In this document: piece by piece, positions 8,517 to 16,419 of the stretch | How the letters are laid out: each line of letters starts with the position of its first letter | Position numbering within the stretch: position 1 is the first letter of the stretch | Notes under the pieces: generated by a model | The model's input: the letters and a program-made list of their open reading frames with translations, nothing else | Told to the model about the DNA's origin: nothing | The model's database searches: none | Position numbers and translations under genes: made by a program | NCBI RefSeq assembly: GCF_029893355.1 | Contig: NZ_JARZAI010000020.1 | Coordinates: 81,997 to 145,996, forward strand | Reading direction: 5' to 3' | Source: Kitasatospora sp. MAA4 | GTDB lineage: Bacteria; Actinomycetota; Actinomycetes; Streptomycetales; Streptomycetaceae | DNA: 64,000 nt

Positions 8517-10424
8517 ATGACGATCTATCTCACTCTGGCCGAGGTCGAAGCGCTGGCCAGGAGCGCCCATGCCGGGCAGGTGGACAAGGCCGGCCGGCCG
8601 TACGCCGAGCATCTGGCCGCGGTGGCGCAGCGCGTGGCGAAGCACGGGGGCAGTGACGAGCAGGTCGCCGCGGCCTGGTTGCACGATGCGATCGAGGACG
8701 GCGTGCTGTCGCCGCAGTGGCTGGCCGGTGCGGCGCTGTCCGCGCACACCAGGGCGCTGGTACTGGCGATGACGAAGCGTCCGGGGGAGGATCCGCGGGA
8801 GTACGCGGCCCGGATCAGGTCCACCCCGGGCGCGCTGGACATCAAGCAGGCCGACCTGGCGCACAACGCGAACCCCCAGCGCCTTGCCGCCCTGCATCCG
8901 GCGACCCGGCACCGGCTGACGGTGAAGTACGCCCGGATGCGCCGACTGCTGCACCAGAACGTCCCGAGGGTCAGCCCGGCCGCCTCGCCTCCGCGCGAGG
9001 GGGACCCGGGAGACGCGGTACTGCTGGCCCAGCTGGACCGCAGCCGCCCTGAGGCGTGGCAGCAACTCGGCGCGCTGGTGCGGGACTGGGTGGTCGAGGA
9101 AGGCGACGTGAGCTGGTCCGAAATGCGGCGGACCGAGAGTGGCTCCTACCAGTTGCCCTACCCCCGGTACAGCGAGCGGGTGGACACGGTCTGCGGCCTG
9201 CTGTCGGGCCTGGGGGCGGTGACCCCGCTGTACCACTGGATGAACTTCCCGCTCCCACAGCTGAGTTGGGAGGAGACCTACAGCCCCGGCGACGCCGTAC
9301 GGGCGGCGACGGCGGTGGTGCGGGGGGAGCGTTTCAGCGACGGGACCATCGGCACCGCGTTCCTGGACGGGACCCTGTACGCGATCGCCTCCGCCCTGGT
9401 GACCTGGTACGAATCAGCGCGCCCGTCACGCAGGCCGGCGACGGGCGCGCTGCTCGGGCTCGCCATCGGCGACACGATGGGATTCCCGACCGAGTTCAAG
9501 ACGCTGGAGCTGATCGGGTCGCACTGGCCCAACTGGCGTGAACTTCCTTTTCCCAAGCGCGCGTTGGTCACCGATGACACCCAGATGACACTCGCCCTCG
9601 CCCGCGCCCTCCAGCGGACCGGCGAGCTGACACCGCACCGGCTGCTGCCGCCGCTGCGGGAGGAGTTGGTGGCCTGGGCCCGCTCCCCCGAGAACAACCG
9701 GGCCCCCGGGATGACCTGCCTGACCGCCTGCGGGCTGCTCGGCCGGCCGGGGAAGCCCTGGCAGGAGGCCAGCCAACTGGGTTCCAAGGGCTGCGGCGCC
9801 AACATACGGGTGGCACCGCTCGGGCTGCTTCCGGGCCTGGACGACCGCCAACTCGCCGGCGCCGCACAACTCCAGGCGGCGCTGACACACGGCCACCCCA
9901 CCGCGCTGGCCGCCAGCGAGCTGACGGCGCTGACCGTGCGCCTACTGGTCGACGGCGCCCGGCCCGCCGAGCTCCCCGGCTTGCTGCGCGACCGTGCCCA
10001 GACGGCCCGGGAGCGCTACGACGCCTACTGGCTGGACGACTTCGCCGCCCAGGTCGGCATCAAGCGGCCCGAGGAGTTCATGGCGCGCGGCTGGGACGAG
10101 TGCCTGGCCGTCCTCGACCGGCTCGACGCCGCGCTGACGGCCCCGGCACCCGAGGCTGATCCCTGCCTGGCCACGGGTGCGGGCTGGATCGCCGAGGAGG
10201 CACTGGCGACCGGCCTGCTCTGCTTCCTGCTCTTCCCCGACGACCCGGTGCTCGCCGTGCGCCGAGCCGCGTACTCCTCCGGCGACTCCGACTCGATCGC
10301 CTGCCTGACCGGCGCCTTTGCCGGCGCCTACGCCGGGGCGGACGCATGGCCCGCTGACTGGGTCCAGCGGATCGAGCACCGGGACGAACTGCTCGCCTTC
10401 GGTGCGCTCTGGGACGGGCGATAG
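8517..10424 (+). CDS. HD-domain / DUF6508-like / ADP-ribosylglycohydrolase fusion protein
   Basis: A 635-residue protein with three parts. Residues 1-150 are an HD-type phosphohydrolase like the hydrolase half of RelA/SpoT, with H32 and the H56-D57 pair in W-L-H-D-A-I-E-D and a later D-L-A-H-N. Residues about 165-300 (A-W-Q-Q-L-G through Y-H-W-M-N-F) resemble DUF6508. Residues about 305-635 are a DraG-like ADP-ribosylglycohydrolase with G-L-A-I-G-D-T, T-D-D-T-Q-M (D353/D354) and the C-terminal G-D-S-D-S-I-A metal motif. The HD part should hydrolyse a nucleotide such as (p)ppGpp or a relative, and the last part should remove ADP-ribose. It stands alone, 32 bases after the oxidoreductase gene. 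Family names are from memory of motifs. Confidence 0.85.
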   Translation: MTIYLTLAEVEALARSAHAGQVDKAGRPYAEHLAAVAQRVAKHGGSDEQVAAAWLHDAIEDGVLSPQWLAGAALSAHTRALVLAMTKRPGEDPREYAARIRSTPGALDIKQADLAHNANPQRLAALHPATRHRLTVKYARMRRLLHQNVPRVSPAASPPREGDPGDAVLLAQLDRSRPEAWQQLGALVRDWVVEEGDVSWSEMRRTESGSYQLPYPRYSERVDTVCGLLSGLGAVTPLYHWMNFPLPQLSWEETYSPGDAVRAATAVVRGERFSDGTIGTAFLDGTLYAIASALVTWYESARPSRRPATGALLGLAIGDTMGFPTEFKTLELIGSHWPNWRELPFPKRALVTDDTQMTLALARALQRTGELTPHRLLPPLREELVAWARSPENNRAPGMTCLTACGLLGRPGKPWQEASQLGSKGCGANIRVAPLGLLPGLDDRQLAGAAQLQAALTHGHPTALAASELTALTVRLLVDGARPAELPGLLRDRAQTARERYDAYWLDDFAAQVGIKRPEEFMARGWDECLAVLDRLDAALTAPAPEADPCLATGAGWIAEEALATGLLCFLLFPDDPVLAVRRAAYSSGDSDSIACLTGAFAGAYAGADAWPADWVQRIEHRDELLAFGALWDGR

Positions 10425-10437
10425 GGGGAGGCCCGGG

Positions 10438-10742
10438 TCACAGCCGGTGGAGCCCGCCCGCCGCGGGACGGTGGGTCCAGTGCCAGACGACCTGTGACCA
10501 GTGCTTCTTGAGCGCGGTTCGCTGATGATCCCGTACAGGAACGACTGCTCCGCGGGGCCTGCCGACGCGTCCTCGTCCTGCCGGTGGCGCCACAGCTGGG
10601 ACAGGACATAGAGATCCCCGCCCGGTGCGTACGCCAGGCCCTGGTGGGAGAAACCCCAGCCCGAGGTGTAGGGAGCAGCGAGATCGAGCTCGTGGGCATC
10701 AACCAGGGCCTGCGGCACGGCCAGCGGGATCGTATGGGACAT
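10438..10742 (-). pseudogene. Small hypothetical gene with a one-base frameshift
   Basis: From ATG 10742 (or GTG 10763) the minus strand encodes a soluble, coding-like protein (L-A-V-P-Q-A-L-V-D-A-H-E-L, then G-W-G-F-S-H-Q-G-L-A-Y-A-P-G-G-D-L-Y-V-L-S-Q-L) up to about base 10515. The frame then turns into low-quality sequence. A switch to the neighbouring frame at about 10514-10519, equal to one missing base, continues sensibly (L-K-K-H-W-S-Q-V-V-W-H-W-T-H-R-P) to a stop at 10438-10440. Together these give about 100 residues. I do not recognise the family. It may be a decayed gene or a sequencing error. It ends 13 bases from the convergent fusion gene. Confidence 0.55.
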
Positions 10743-10898
10743 GGCGTCAATTATCGACGCCACCAGTGACAGCCGTCATCGAGGGCGTAGCGTGCGGGGG
10801 CCACTGGATCGACCGGCCCCCGCACCCTCGTGACCGATGCGGCGCGTAGGCGTTGATCCGGTCAGTAGGAAGTCCCGGATCACCAGAGGAGTTGGCAA

Positions 10899-11300
10899 AT
10901 GCTGTTCGGCAGCGAGCACGTCAGGCGCTACGTCGAGACCGACGGCGCGGAGGGCCACGATTGGGAGGGCACCACCGCGCTGATTCTCACCACCACCGGC
11001 CGCAAGACCGGCAAGCAGCACATCACTCCGCTGATCTACCAGGCCCACGGCGAGGCGCTGCTCGTCGTCGCCTCCAAGGGCGGCGCCGATCAGCCGCCGG
11101 CCTGGTACCTCAACCTGCAGGCGAACCCCGAGGTCCAGGTGCAGGTGCTGGGCGACCGCTTCACCGCCCGCGCCCGCACCGCGACCCCCGAGGAGAAGCC
11201 GGCGATGTGGCGGACGATGACCGCGGCCTGGCCTCCGTACGACGAGTACCAGACCAAGACCGACCGGGAGATCCCGGTGGTGGTGCTGGAGCGCGTCTGA
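10899..11300 (+). CDS. Deazaflavin (F420)-dependent nitroreductase, Ddn type
   Basis: A 133-residue split-beta-barrel protein of the Ddn/nitroreductase family. The signature is L-I-L-T-T-T-G-R-K-T-G-K-Q-H-I-T-P-L-I-Y, followed by V-V-A-S-K-G-G-A-D-Q-P-P-A-W-Y-L-N-L-Q-A-N-P, which contact F420 and the quinone-type substrate in known members. It is full length for the family. Such enzymes reduce quinones, nitro compounds or ring double bonds with F420H2. It is a single gene; an AGAGGAG-like ribosome site lies at 10883-10889, ten bases before the ATG. Confidence 0.92.
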   Translation: MLFGSEHVRRYVETDGAEGHDWEGTTALILTTTGRKTGKQHITPLIYQAHGEALLVVASKGGADQPPAWYLNLQANPEVQVQVLGDRFTARARTATPEEKPAMWRTMTAAWPPYDEYQTKTDREIPVVVLERV

Positions 11301-11325
11301 GGACACGTCAGGCCGGTCAGGCAGG

Positions 11326-11772
11326 TCAGAAGTCGAAGACCTGGCCGGTCGCGCGCAGCAGGTCGCACTCGTTGGTGAAGGTCTGCCGGTAGGCGACGTT
11401 CTGCCCGTCCCAGACGCCCTCGGCCGTGGCGAGCACGGGCAGGTAGAGGTCCGGGCAGAAGCTGTGCGCGGTCGGCAGGTTGCCGAAGTCCCCCTGGACG
11501 CCGATCAGGCTGCCGCAGGCCGCCGTGGCGTCCGGGTGGTCGCCGCTGGGCTCCGGGCGACAGCTGAGGGTCACCGCGCGCTCCCCCATCGAGGCGTCCT
11601 GCGGCACCGCGCCGCTGACGGTCAGCACCAGCGCGTTGGGCACCGCGGTCACGGTGACGGGGGTGGGGTCGGAGGCGGGGTCGGCGCCGGTCGCGGACAC
11701 CGGCCCCGCTCCCACGGCCAGGACGGCCACCGCCGCCAGCACCGCTGCGAACGTGCTTCGGGTGGTACGCAT
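11326..11772 (-). CDS. SSI-family secreted subtilisin inhibitor with an unusual Asp at P1
   Basis: A 148-residue precursor with a signal peptide (A-A-V-L-A-A-V-A-V-L-A-V, cleavage near A-T-G-A). The mature part matches Streptomyces subtilisin inhibitors: A-L-V-L-T-V, R-A-V-T-L-S-C, T-F-T-N-E-C and the C-terminal V-F-D-F. Four cysteines (71, 86, 106, 136) match the two family disulfides. In SSI the reactive bond follows C-P; here the sequence C-P-D-L-Y places Asp108 at P1, where Met, Lys or Arg is usual. It should inhibit secreted serine proteases in the mycelial surroundings, although this P1 predicts an altered target. An AAAGGAG site precedes the ATG by six bases. Confidence 0.9.
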   Translation of the reverse strand: MRTTRSTFAAVLAAVAVLAVGAGPVSATGADPASDPTPVTVTAVPNALVLTVSGAVPQDASMGERAVTLSCRPEPSGDHPDATAACGSLIGVQGDFGNLPTAHSFCPDLYLPVLATAEGVWDGQNVAYRQTFTNECDLLRATGQVFDF

Positions 11773-11805
11773 ATCGAACTCCTTTGGTCGATGTGGACGG
11801 AACGG

Positions 11806-11860
11806 ACGAGCTCCGGACGAGCTCCGGATGGACTCCCGTCGAGCTCCGGTCGAGCTCCGG
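11806..11860. repeat. Four copies of an 11-base repeat upstream of the SSI-like gene
   Basis: The unit (A/T)CGAGCTCCGG occurs at 11806-11816, 11817-11827, 11839-11849 and 11850-11860. The copies form two head-to-tail pairs separated by 11 bases, so each pair repeats once per DNA helical turn. It lies 34-88 bases upstream of the SSI-like start, within the probable leader or promoter. Confidence 0.75.
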
Positions 11861-12605
11861 CAGTATCACCACAGAAACTTGTCATGTTCCCAACCGGCGA
11901 GACCGGCCCGGCCAGCCCCGCCGCCCGCACGTCGGCCGGAAATCCCCGCCTCCCCCGCACCACTCGTCACCCCCGACCCGCCGGCCTCCCGAGACCCGCG
12001 CCACCCGCCCCCGCACAGCCCGCCGCCCACCCACAACCCCCCGCCGCTCGGCCAACCCGGAACGGCCGATACCCCGTCAGAACCCGGCACGGAAAGAAAA
12101 CCGGACGACCGAAATGCCGTCGCCGATAGGCCCTTCCGCGCTTCCCGCGCCTTCCCGTACCCTCCCAACCGCTGCCGACCGTCCGGGCCGAAAAATTGCC
12201 CCACCGAGCACGTGCAGCCATCTGGCGCATCATGATCCGAAGTGCCACTCTTCAGGCATGACTGGTGTTGCCAGTGAGACCCGCGAGGCCAGTGGGTACT
12301 CCTGAGGCGCCGTGTCGCCCAAGTGTGAGGAAGCGTCAACTCCCCCAGCAAGATCGAACGTTGCCGCAGGCCGGGGTTCTTGATGGAAACGTGACGAACT
12401 GGAGTCCTCCGCGGCTCTTCTCTCCGCTTGAGAAATGAGTCTCACTAGTAGCACTACGCGCGCTGTTGCTCCAAGATGCAACGGAGCGCGGGAGATTCGG
12501 GTGGGGCCTCGGCGTTTCACCGGCGCGCGCGCTGCGCAGAATGCTGCCGGACCGAGGGCAGAACCTTCATGGGTATTCACTGAATGGGAGAGGGGCGTCC
12601 GCAGA
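11861..12605. other. Long non-coding stretch upstream of the ABC importer
   Basis: No convincing gene lies here. The left half (to about 12170) is C-rich with proline-repeat-like readings on the plus strand that do not resemble a protein. The right half is less GC-rich and is the probable regulatory region of the oligopeptide importer. A hairpin at 12459-12490 is the only clear structure. On the minus strand, a GGGAAC element at 11889-11894 followed by GATACT nearer the SSI-like gene could belong to its promoter, but the match to any sigma-factor consensus is weak. Confidence 0.5.
12459..12490 (+). promoter_or_regulatory. Hairpin in the putative leader of the ABC importer operon
   Basis: CGCGCT (12459-12464) pairs with AGCGCG (12485-12490), and GTTGC (12465-12469) pairs with GCAAC (12478-12482). 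A two-base bulge and an 8-base loop remain. It lies 116 bases before the binding-protein ATG and could be an operator or an RNA control element. Confidence 0.4.
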
Positions 12606-14507
12606 ATGACGAAACCGGCAGGACCACGAAGGGCAAGGACGGCGGCGGTACTTCTCGCCGTGCTGGCGGCGACCGCTGCGTGCACGAGCAGCAGCGGTGG
12701 GGGGAACCCCGTCAGCGGCCCGACCGGTGCTCCGGTCAAGGGTGGTGTGGTGCGCTACGCGGAGTCGCCGTCCACCTTCCCGGACGCGATCTGGCCGTTC
12801 GACACCGCCGCGCAGATCAGCACGATCAACACCGGCCAGTTCCAGCAGTTGTTCTACCGGCCGTTGTACTACTGGGGGTTGAACGACAAGGTCAGCCTGG
12901 ACCCCGAGGTCTCGCTGGCCGACACCCCGACCTGGAGTGCGGACGGCAAGACCGTCACCATCCAGATGAAGCCGTGGAAGTGGTCCAACGGCGAGACCAT
13001 CACCGCCCAGGACGTGATGTTCTGGGTGAACATGGCCAAGGCCGAGACGGCCAACAGCGCGTACTACACCCCGCCGAACCCGTCGATCGGCGCCAAGTAC
13101 TTCCCGGACAACGTGGCGAGCGCGACCGCCGCCGGGCAGACCCTGACGATGACGCTGAACACCCCGGTCAGCGAGAGCTGGTTCCTGGACGACGAGCTCA
13201 GCCAGATCACCCCGATGCCCCTGGCCTGGGACGTCACCGGCGCCACCAGCAAGGGTAGTTGCGCCACCGACGCGTTCGGCTCGGACGCCGCCACGACCGA
13301 CTGCACCGCCGACTACACCTACCTCAGCAAGCAGTCGACGGCCGGCAGCACCTACACCACCAGCCCGCTCTGGACCGTCGTCAACGGCCCCTGGAAGCTC
13401 AAGAGTTACGACGGCACCTCCGGCGCCTACGACATCGTGCCGAACGCCGCGTACTCCGGGCCGCAGAAGCCGTACCTGGACGAGGTCGACTTCGTCCCGT
13501 ACACCGCGGCCACCGCCGAGTACGCGGACCTGAAGGCCGGCAGCTCCGGTGCCAACGCCATCAACTTCGGCTACCTGCCCGCCGAGGACGCCCCGGTCTA
13601 CAACGCCAAGAACCCGGATGCCGGCAACCCGCTGAGCAGCGGCGGCTACTACATCCCCGCGCCGACCTACCTGGACGAGATCTCGTACTACCAGATCAAC
13701 TTCGCCAACCCGACGGTGGGACCGCTCTTCAAGCAGAGCTACTTCACCAAGGCGATCCAGGACACCGTGGACCAGCAGGGCATCATCAACGGCATCTACA
13801 AGGGCTGGGGCTACCCGAGCACCGGCGCCGTGCCCAGCATCCCGGCCGGTAACCCGCTCTCCCCGAAGGCCGCCTCCGAGCAGGCCGTCTTCGACACGGC
13901 GGCTGCCAAGAAGCTGCTGAGCGACCACGGTTGGAACACCAGCTCGACCCCGGCCGTCTGCGCGAGCCCGGGCACCGGCGCCAACCAGTGCGGTCCCGGT
14001 GTCGTCGCCGGCGCCAAGGCCGCCTTCTCGCTGGACTACCCGTCCGGCTCGGCCGCGCTGGACACCATGTCCGCGGACCTGAAGTCCGACGCCGCCAAGG
14101 CCGGCATCGACATCACCATGGTCAGCAAGACCCAGAACACCATCGGCAACGAGGGCGTCGCCTGCGCCCCCAGCGCGCCGGCCGGCTGCCAGTGGCAGGG
14201 CCTGCTCTTCGGCGGCTGGGTCTACGAGCCCGACTACGCCCCCACCGGTGACGCACTCTTCGCCACCGGCGCCGGCCCGAACGTCTGGGGCTTCTCCGAC
14301 CCGAAGCTCGACCAGCTGATCGTCAAGACCACGACCGGCAGCGACACCAAGGACATGTACGCCTACGAGGACTACATCGCGGGCGAGCAGCCGGTCATCT
14401 ACAACCCCAACCCGCTGGCGATCGCCGAGGTCAGCAAGAACCTGCACGTGGACGCGGGCGACCCGTTCCAGGGGTACGAGCCGGAGTACTGGTACTACAC
14501 CAAATGA
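12606..14507 (+). CDS. Oligopeptide ABC transporter substrate-binding lipoprotein (SBP family 5)
   Basis: A 633-residue solute-binding protein of the OppA/DppA family. The start ATG 12606 gives a proper lipoprotein signal: charged N-terminus, hydrophobic A-V-L-L-A-V-L-A-A-T-A-A, then the lipidated Cys in T-A-A-C-T, followed by a Ser/Gly linker. Family features include W-S-N-G-E-T-I-T-A-Q-D-V-M-F-W (the T-A-x-D-V motif of SBP_bac_5) and a long two-lobe core. It would capture peptides or similar solutes at the outer membrane face and hand them to the two permeases that follow. A G-rich GGGAGAGGGG lies about 11 bases before the start. It is the first gene of a four-gene operon. Confidence 0.93.
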   Translation: MTKPAGPRRARTAAVLLAVLAATAACTSSSGGGNPVSGPTGAPVKGGVVRYAESPSTFPDAIWPFDTAAQISTINTGQFQQLFYRPLYYWGLNDKVSLDPEVSLADTPTWSADGKTVTIQMKPWKWSNGETITAQDVMFWVNMAKAETANSAYYTPPNPSIGAKYFPDNVASATAAGQTLTMTLNTPVSESWFLDDELSQITPMPLAWDVTGATSKGSCATDAFGSDAATTDCTADYTYLSKQSTAGSTYTTSPLWTVVNGPWKLKSYDGTSGAYDIVPNAAYSGPQKPYLDEVDFVPYTAATAEYADLKAGSSGANAINFGYLPAEDAPVYNAKNPDAGNPLSSGGYYIPAPTYLDEISYYQINFANPTVGPLFKQSYFTKAIQDTVDQQGIINGIYKGWGYPSTGAVPSIPAGNPLSPKAASEQAVFDTAAAKKLLSDHGWNTSSTPAVCASPGTGANQCGPGVVAGAKAAFSLDYPSGSAALDTMSADLKSDAAKAGIDITMVSKTQNTIGNEGVACAPSAPAGCQWQGLLFGGWVYEPDYAPTGDALFATGAGPNVWGFSDPKLDQLIVKTTTGSDTKDMYAYEDYIAGEQPVIYNPNPLAIAEVSKNLHVDAGDPFQGYEPEYWYYTK

Positions 14508-14553
14508 CGAATGACAGCACGCGGGTCATCGCGGTCCCCTTCGGGGGGCCGCG

Positions 14554-15498
14554 GTGACGGCCTACCTCTTCCGGCGGCTTCTGCAGTCCGTGGTCACGGT
14601 GTTCATCGTCACCATCGTCTCCTTCGGCCTGATGAAGCTCATGCCGGGCGGCCCGGTCCGAGCGATCCTCGGTACCCACGCCACCCCGGCCAACATCGCC
14701 CACCTGACACAGCAGATGGGCCTTGACCGCCCGCTCTACGTGCAGTACTGGACCTGGCTCGACGGTCTGCTGCACGGCAACCTGGGCTTCGACTACATCG
14801 TGCAACGCCCCATCTCCGACCTGCTGTTCAACGCGCTGGGCGCCTCCGCCTACATCGTCGGCGCCTCGCTGCTGCTGGCCCTGCTCATCGCGATCCCGAT
14901 GGGCATGATCCAGGCCACCCGGCGCAACAGCGTGCTCGACCACGCCTTCACGGTGTTCTCCTTCGTGGCGTACGGCATCCCGACCTTCTTCATCGGCTTC
15001 CTGATCCAGCAGTGGTTCGAGGACGACCTCCAGTGGGTCTCGGTGCAGAACCAGGTCTCCACCTTCGGCGCGGCGCTGACCCACCCCGAGGCCGTCTGCC
15101 TGCCGGTGCTGACCCTGACGATCACCACGGTGGCCGGCTACAGCCGCTACATGCGCTCCGGGGTCCTGGACCAGATCACCCAGGAGTACGTGCGCACCGC
15201 GAAGGCCAAGGGCGCCTCGATGCGCCGCACGATGTACGCCCACGTGCTGCGCAACGCGCTGATCCCGATGGTCACCCTGATCGGCCTCTCGCTGCCCATC
15301 CTGGTCGGCGGCTCGCTGATCGTGGAGTTCGTCTTCAACATCCAGGGCATCGGCCTGCTGACCACCCGCGCGGCCCTGCAGAACGACTACGGCATCACCC
15401 TGGCGGCCACCCTGCTGACGGCGGTGGTCACCGTGATCGGCTCGCTGGTGGCCGACGTCAGCTACGCGGTGCTGGACCCACGAGTGAGGCTGACCTGA
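14554..15498 (+). CDS. Oligopeptide ABC transporter permease, DppB/OppB type
   Basis: A 314-residue inner-membrane permease starting at GTG 14554. The N-terminus (Y-L-F-R-R-L-L-Q-S-V) and the M-P-G-G-P-V segment are standard for DppB. About six helices follow, and the EAA loop reads Y-V-R-T-A-K-A-K-G-A-S, the site that docks onto the ATPase. It forms the translocation channel with the next permease. Its stop shares a base with the following start (TGATG at 15496-15500). Confidence 0.94.
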   Translation: MTAYLFRRLLQSVVTVFIVTIVSFGLMKLMPGGPVRAILGTHATPANIAHLTQQMGLDRPLYVQYWTWLDGLLHGNLGFDYIVQRPISDLLFNALGASAYIVGASLLLALLIAIPMGMIQATRRNSVLDHAFTVFSFVAYGIPTFFIGFLIQQWFEDDLQWVSVQNQVSTFGAALTHPEAVCLPVLTLTITTVAGYSRYMRSGVLDQITQEYVRTAKAKGASMRRTMYAHVLRNALIPMVTLIGLSLPILVGGSLIVEFVFNIQGIGLLTTRAALQNDYGITLAATLLTAVVTVIGSLVADVSYAVLDPRVRLT

Positions 15499-16415
15499 TG
15501 ACGCTCGCACCCGAAACGACGGCCGAGCCGCCCGCGGCCGCGCCCGGCACCGAACTCGCCGAGCCCCCGCGCTCGATGCTCCGGCGCGGCTGGGAGGTCT
15601 TCTCCGAGAACAAGCTGGCCCTGGTCGCCGTCGGCGTCCTGGTGCTGATCATCGGCTTCTGCTTCCTCGGCCCGCTCTTCTACCACTCCGACACTTCGGT
15701 GGTGGACCTGTCCGCCGTCACGAAGCCGCCCGGCGCCGGGCACCCGCTCGGCACCGACAACGACGGCATCGACGAGCTCGGCAAGATGATGGTCGGCGGC
15801 CAGACCAGCCTGGAGATCGGTCTGGCGGCGGGTTCGATCGCCGCCATCGCCGGCGCCCTGTACGGCGCGGTCTCCGGCTTCGTCGGCGGCTGGATCGACG
15901 CGCTGATGATGCGTGTGATCGACTCCCTGATGTCATTCCCGCTGATCTTCCTGCTGATCTACCTCAGCAGCGTCTACGGCAAGAGCAAGGGCATGCTGAT
16001 CCTGGAGGTGGGCCTCACCTCGTGGTTCGGCATCACCCGCCTGGTCCGCGGCGAGGCCCTGGCGATCAAGGTCCGGGACTACGTGGACGCCTCGCGGATG
16101 ATGGGGGCCGGCGGCACCCGGATCATCTTCAAGCACATCCTGCCCAACACCATCGGCACCACGATCGTGAACACGACGTTCTCGATCGCCGACGCGGTCT
16201 TCGCGCTCTCCACCCTCAGCTACATCGGGCTCGGGTTGCAGGCGCCGAACAACGACCTGGGCGGGATGCTCGACGTCGGCACCAACTACGCGGGCCAGGG
16301 CTACTGGTGGATGATCTACCCGCCGGCCGTGGTGATCATCCTGATCATCCTGAGCTTCAACGTGATCGGCGACGCGCTGCGCGACGCCTTCGAATCCCGA
16401 CTGCAGAAGCGGTGA
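15498..16415 (+). CDS. Oligopeptide ABC transporter permease, DppC/OppC type
   Basis: A 305-residue permease from ATG 15498. An Ala/Pro/Glu-rich N-terminal tail precedes the first helix (L-V-A-V-G-V-L-V-L-I-I-G-F). The periplasmic segment H-P-L-G-T-D-N-D-G-I-D and the EAA loop (Y-V-D-A-S-R-M-M-G-A-G) are DppC hallmarks, with I-I-F-K-H-I-L-P-N after them. It pairs with the preceding permease and the fused ATPase. Translation is coupled to the upstream gene by the one-base overlap. Confidence 0.94.
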   Translation: MTLAPETTAEPPAAAPGTELAEPPRSMLRRGWEVFSENKLALVAVGVLVLIIGFCFLGPLFYHSDTSVVDLSAVTKPPGAGHPLGTDNDGIDELGKMMVGGQTSLEIGLAAGSIAAIAGALYGAVSGFVGGWIDALMMRVIDSLMSFPLIFLLIYLSSVYGKSKGMLILEVGLTSWFGITRLVRGEALAIKVRDYVDASRMMGAGGTRIIFKHILPNTIGTTIVNTTFSIADAVFALSTLSYIGLGLQAPNNDLGGMLDVGTNYAGQGYWWMIYPPAVVIILIILSFNVIGDALRDAFESRLQKR

Positions 16416-16419
16416 TCCC

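Noticed and set aside
8409..9236. A minus-strand frame across the start of the fusion protein
   Set aside because: The sequence is low-complexity antisense to the clear HD domain.
11806..11860. CRISPR-like short repeats
   Set aside because: The units are only 11 bases, with no proper spacers and no cas gene nearby.
11480..12305. Several plus-strand open frames in the non-coding stretch before the importer
   Set aside because: They are Pro/Arg/Thr-rich with no ribosome site and no conserved motif. They also overlap the SSI-like gene and its repeats.
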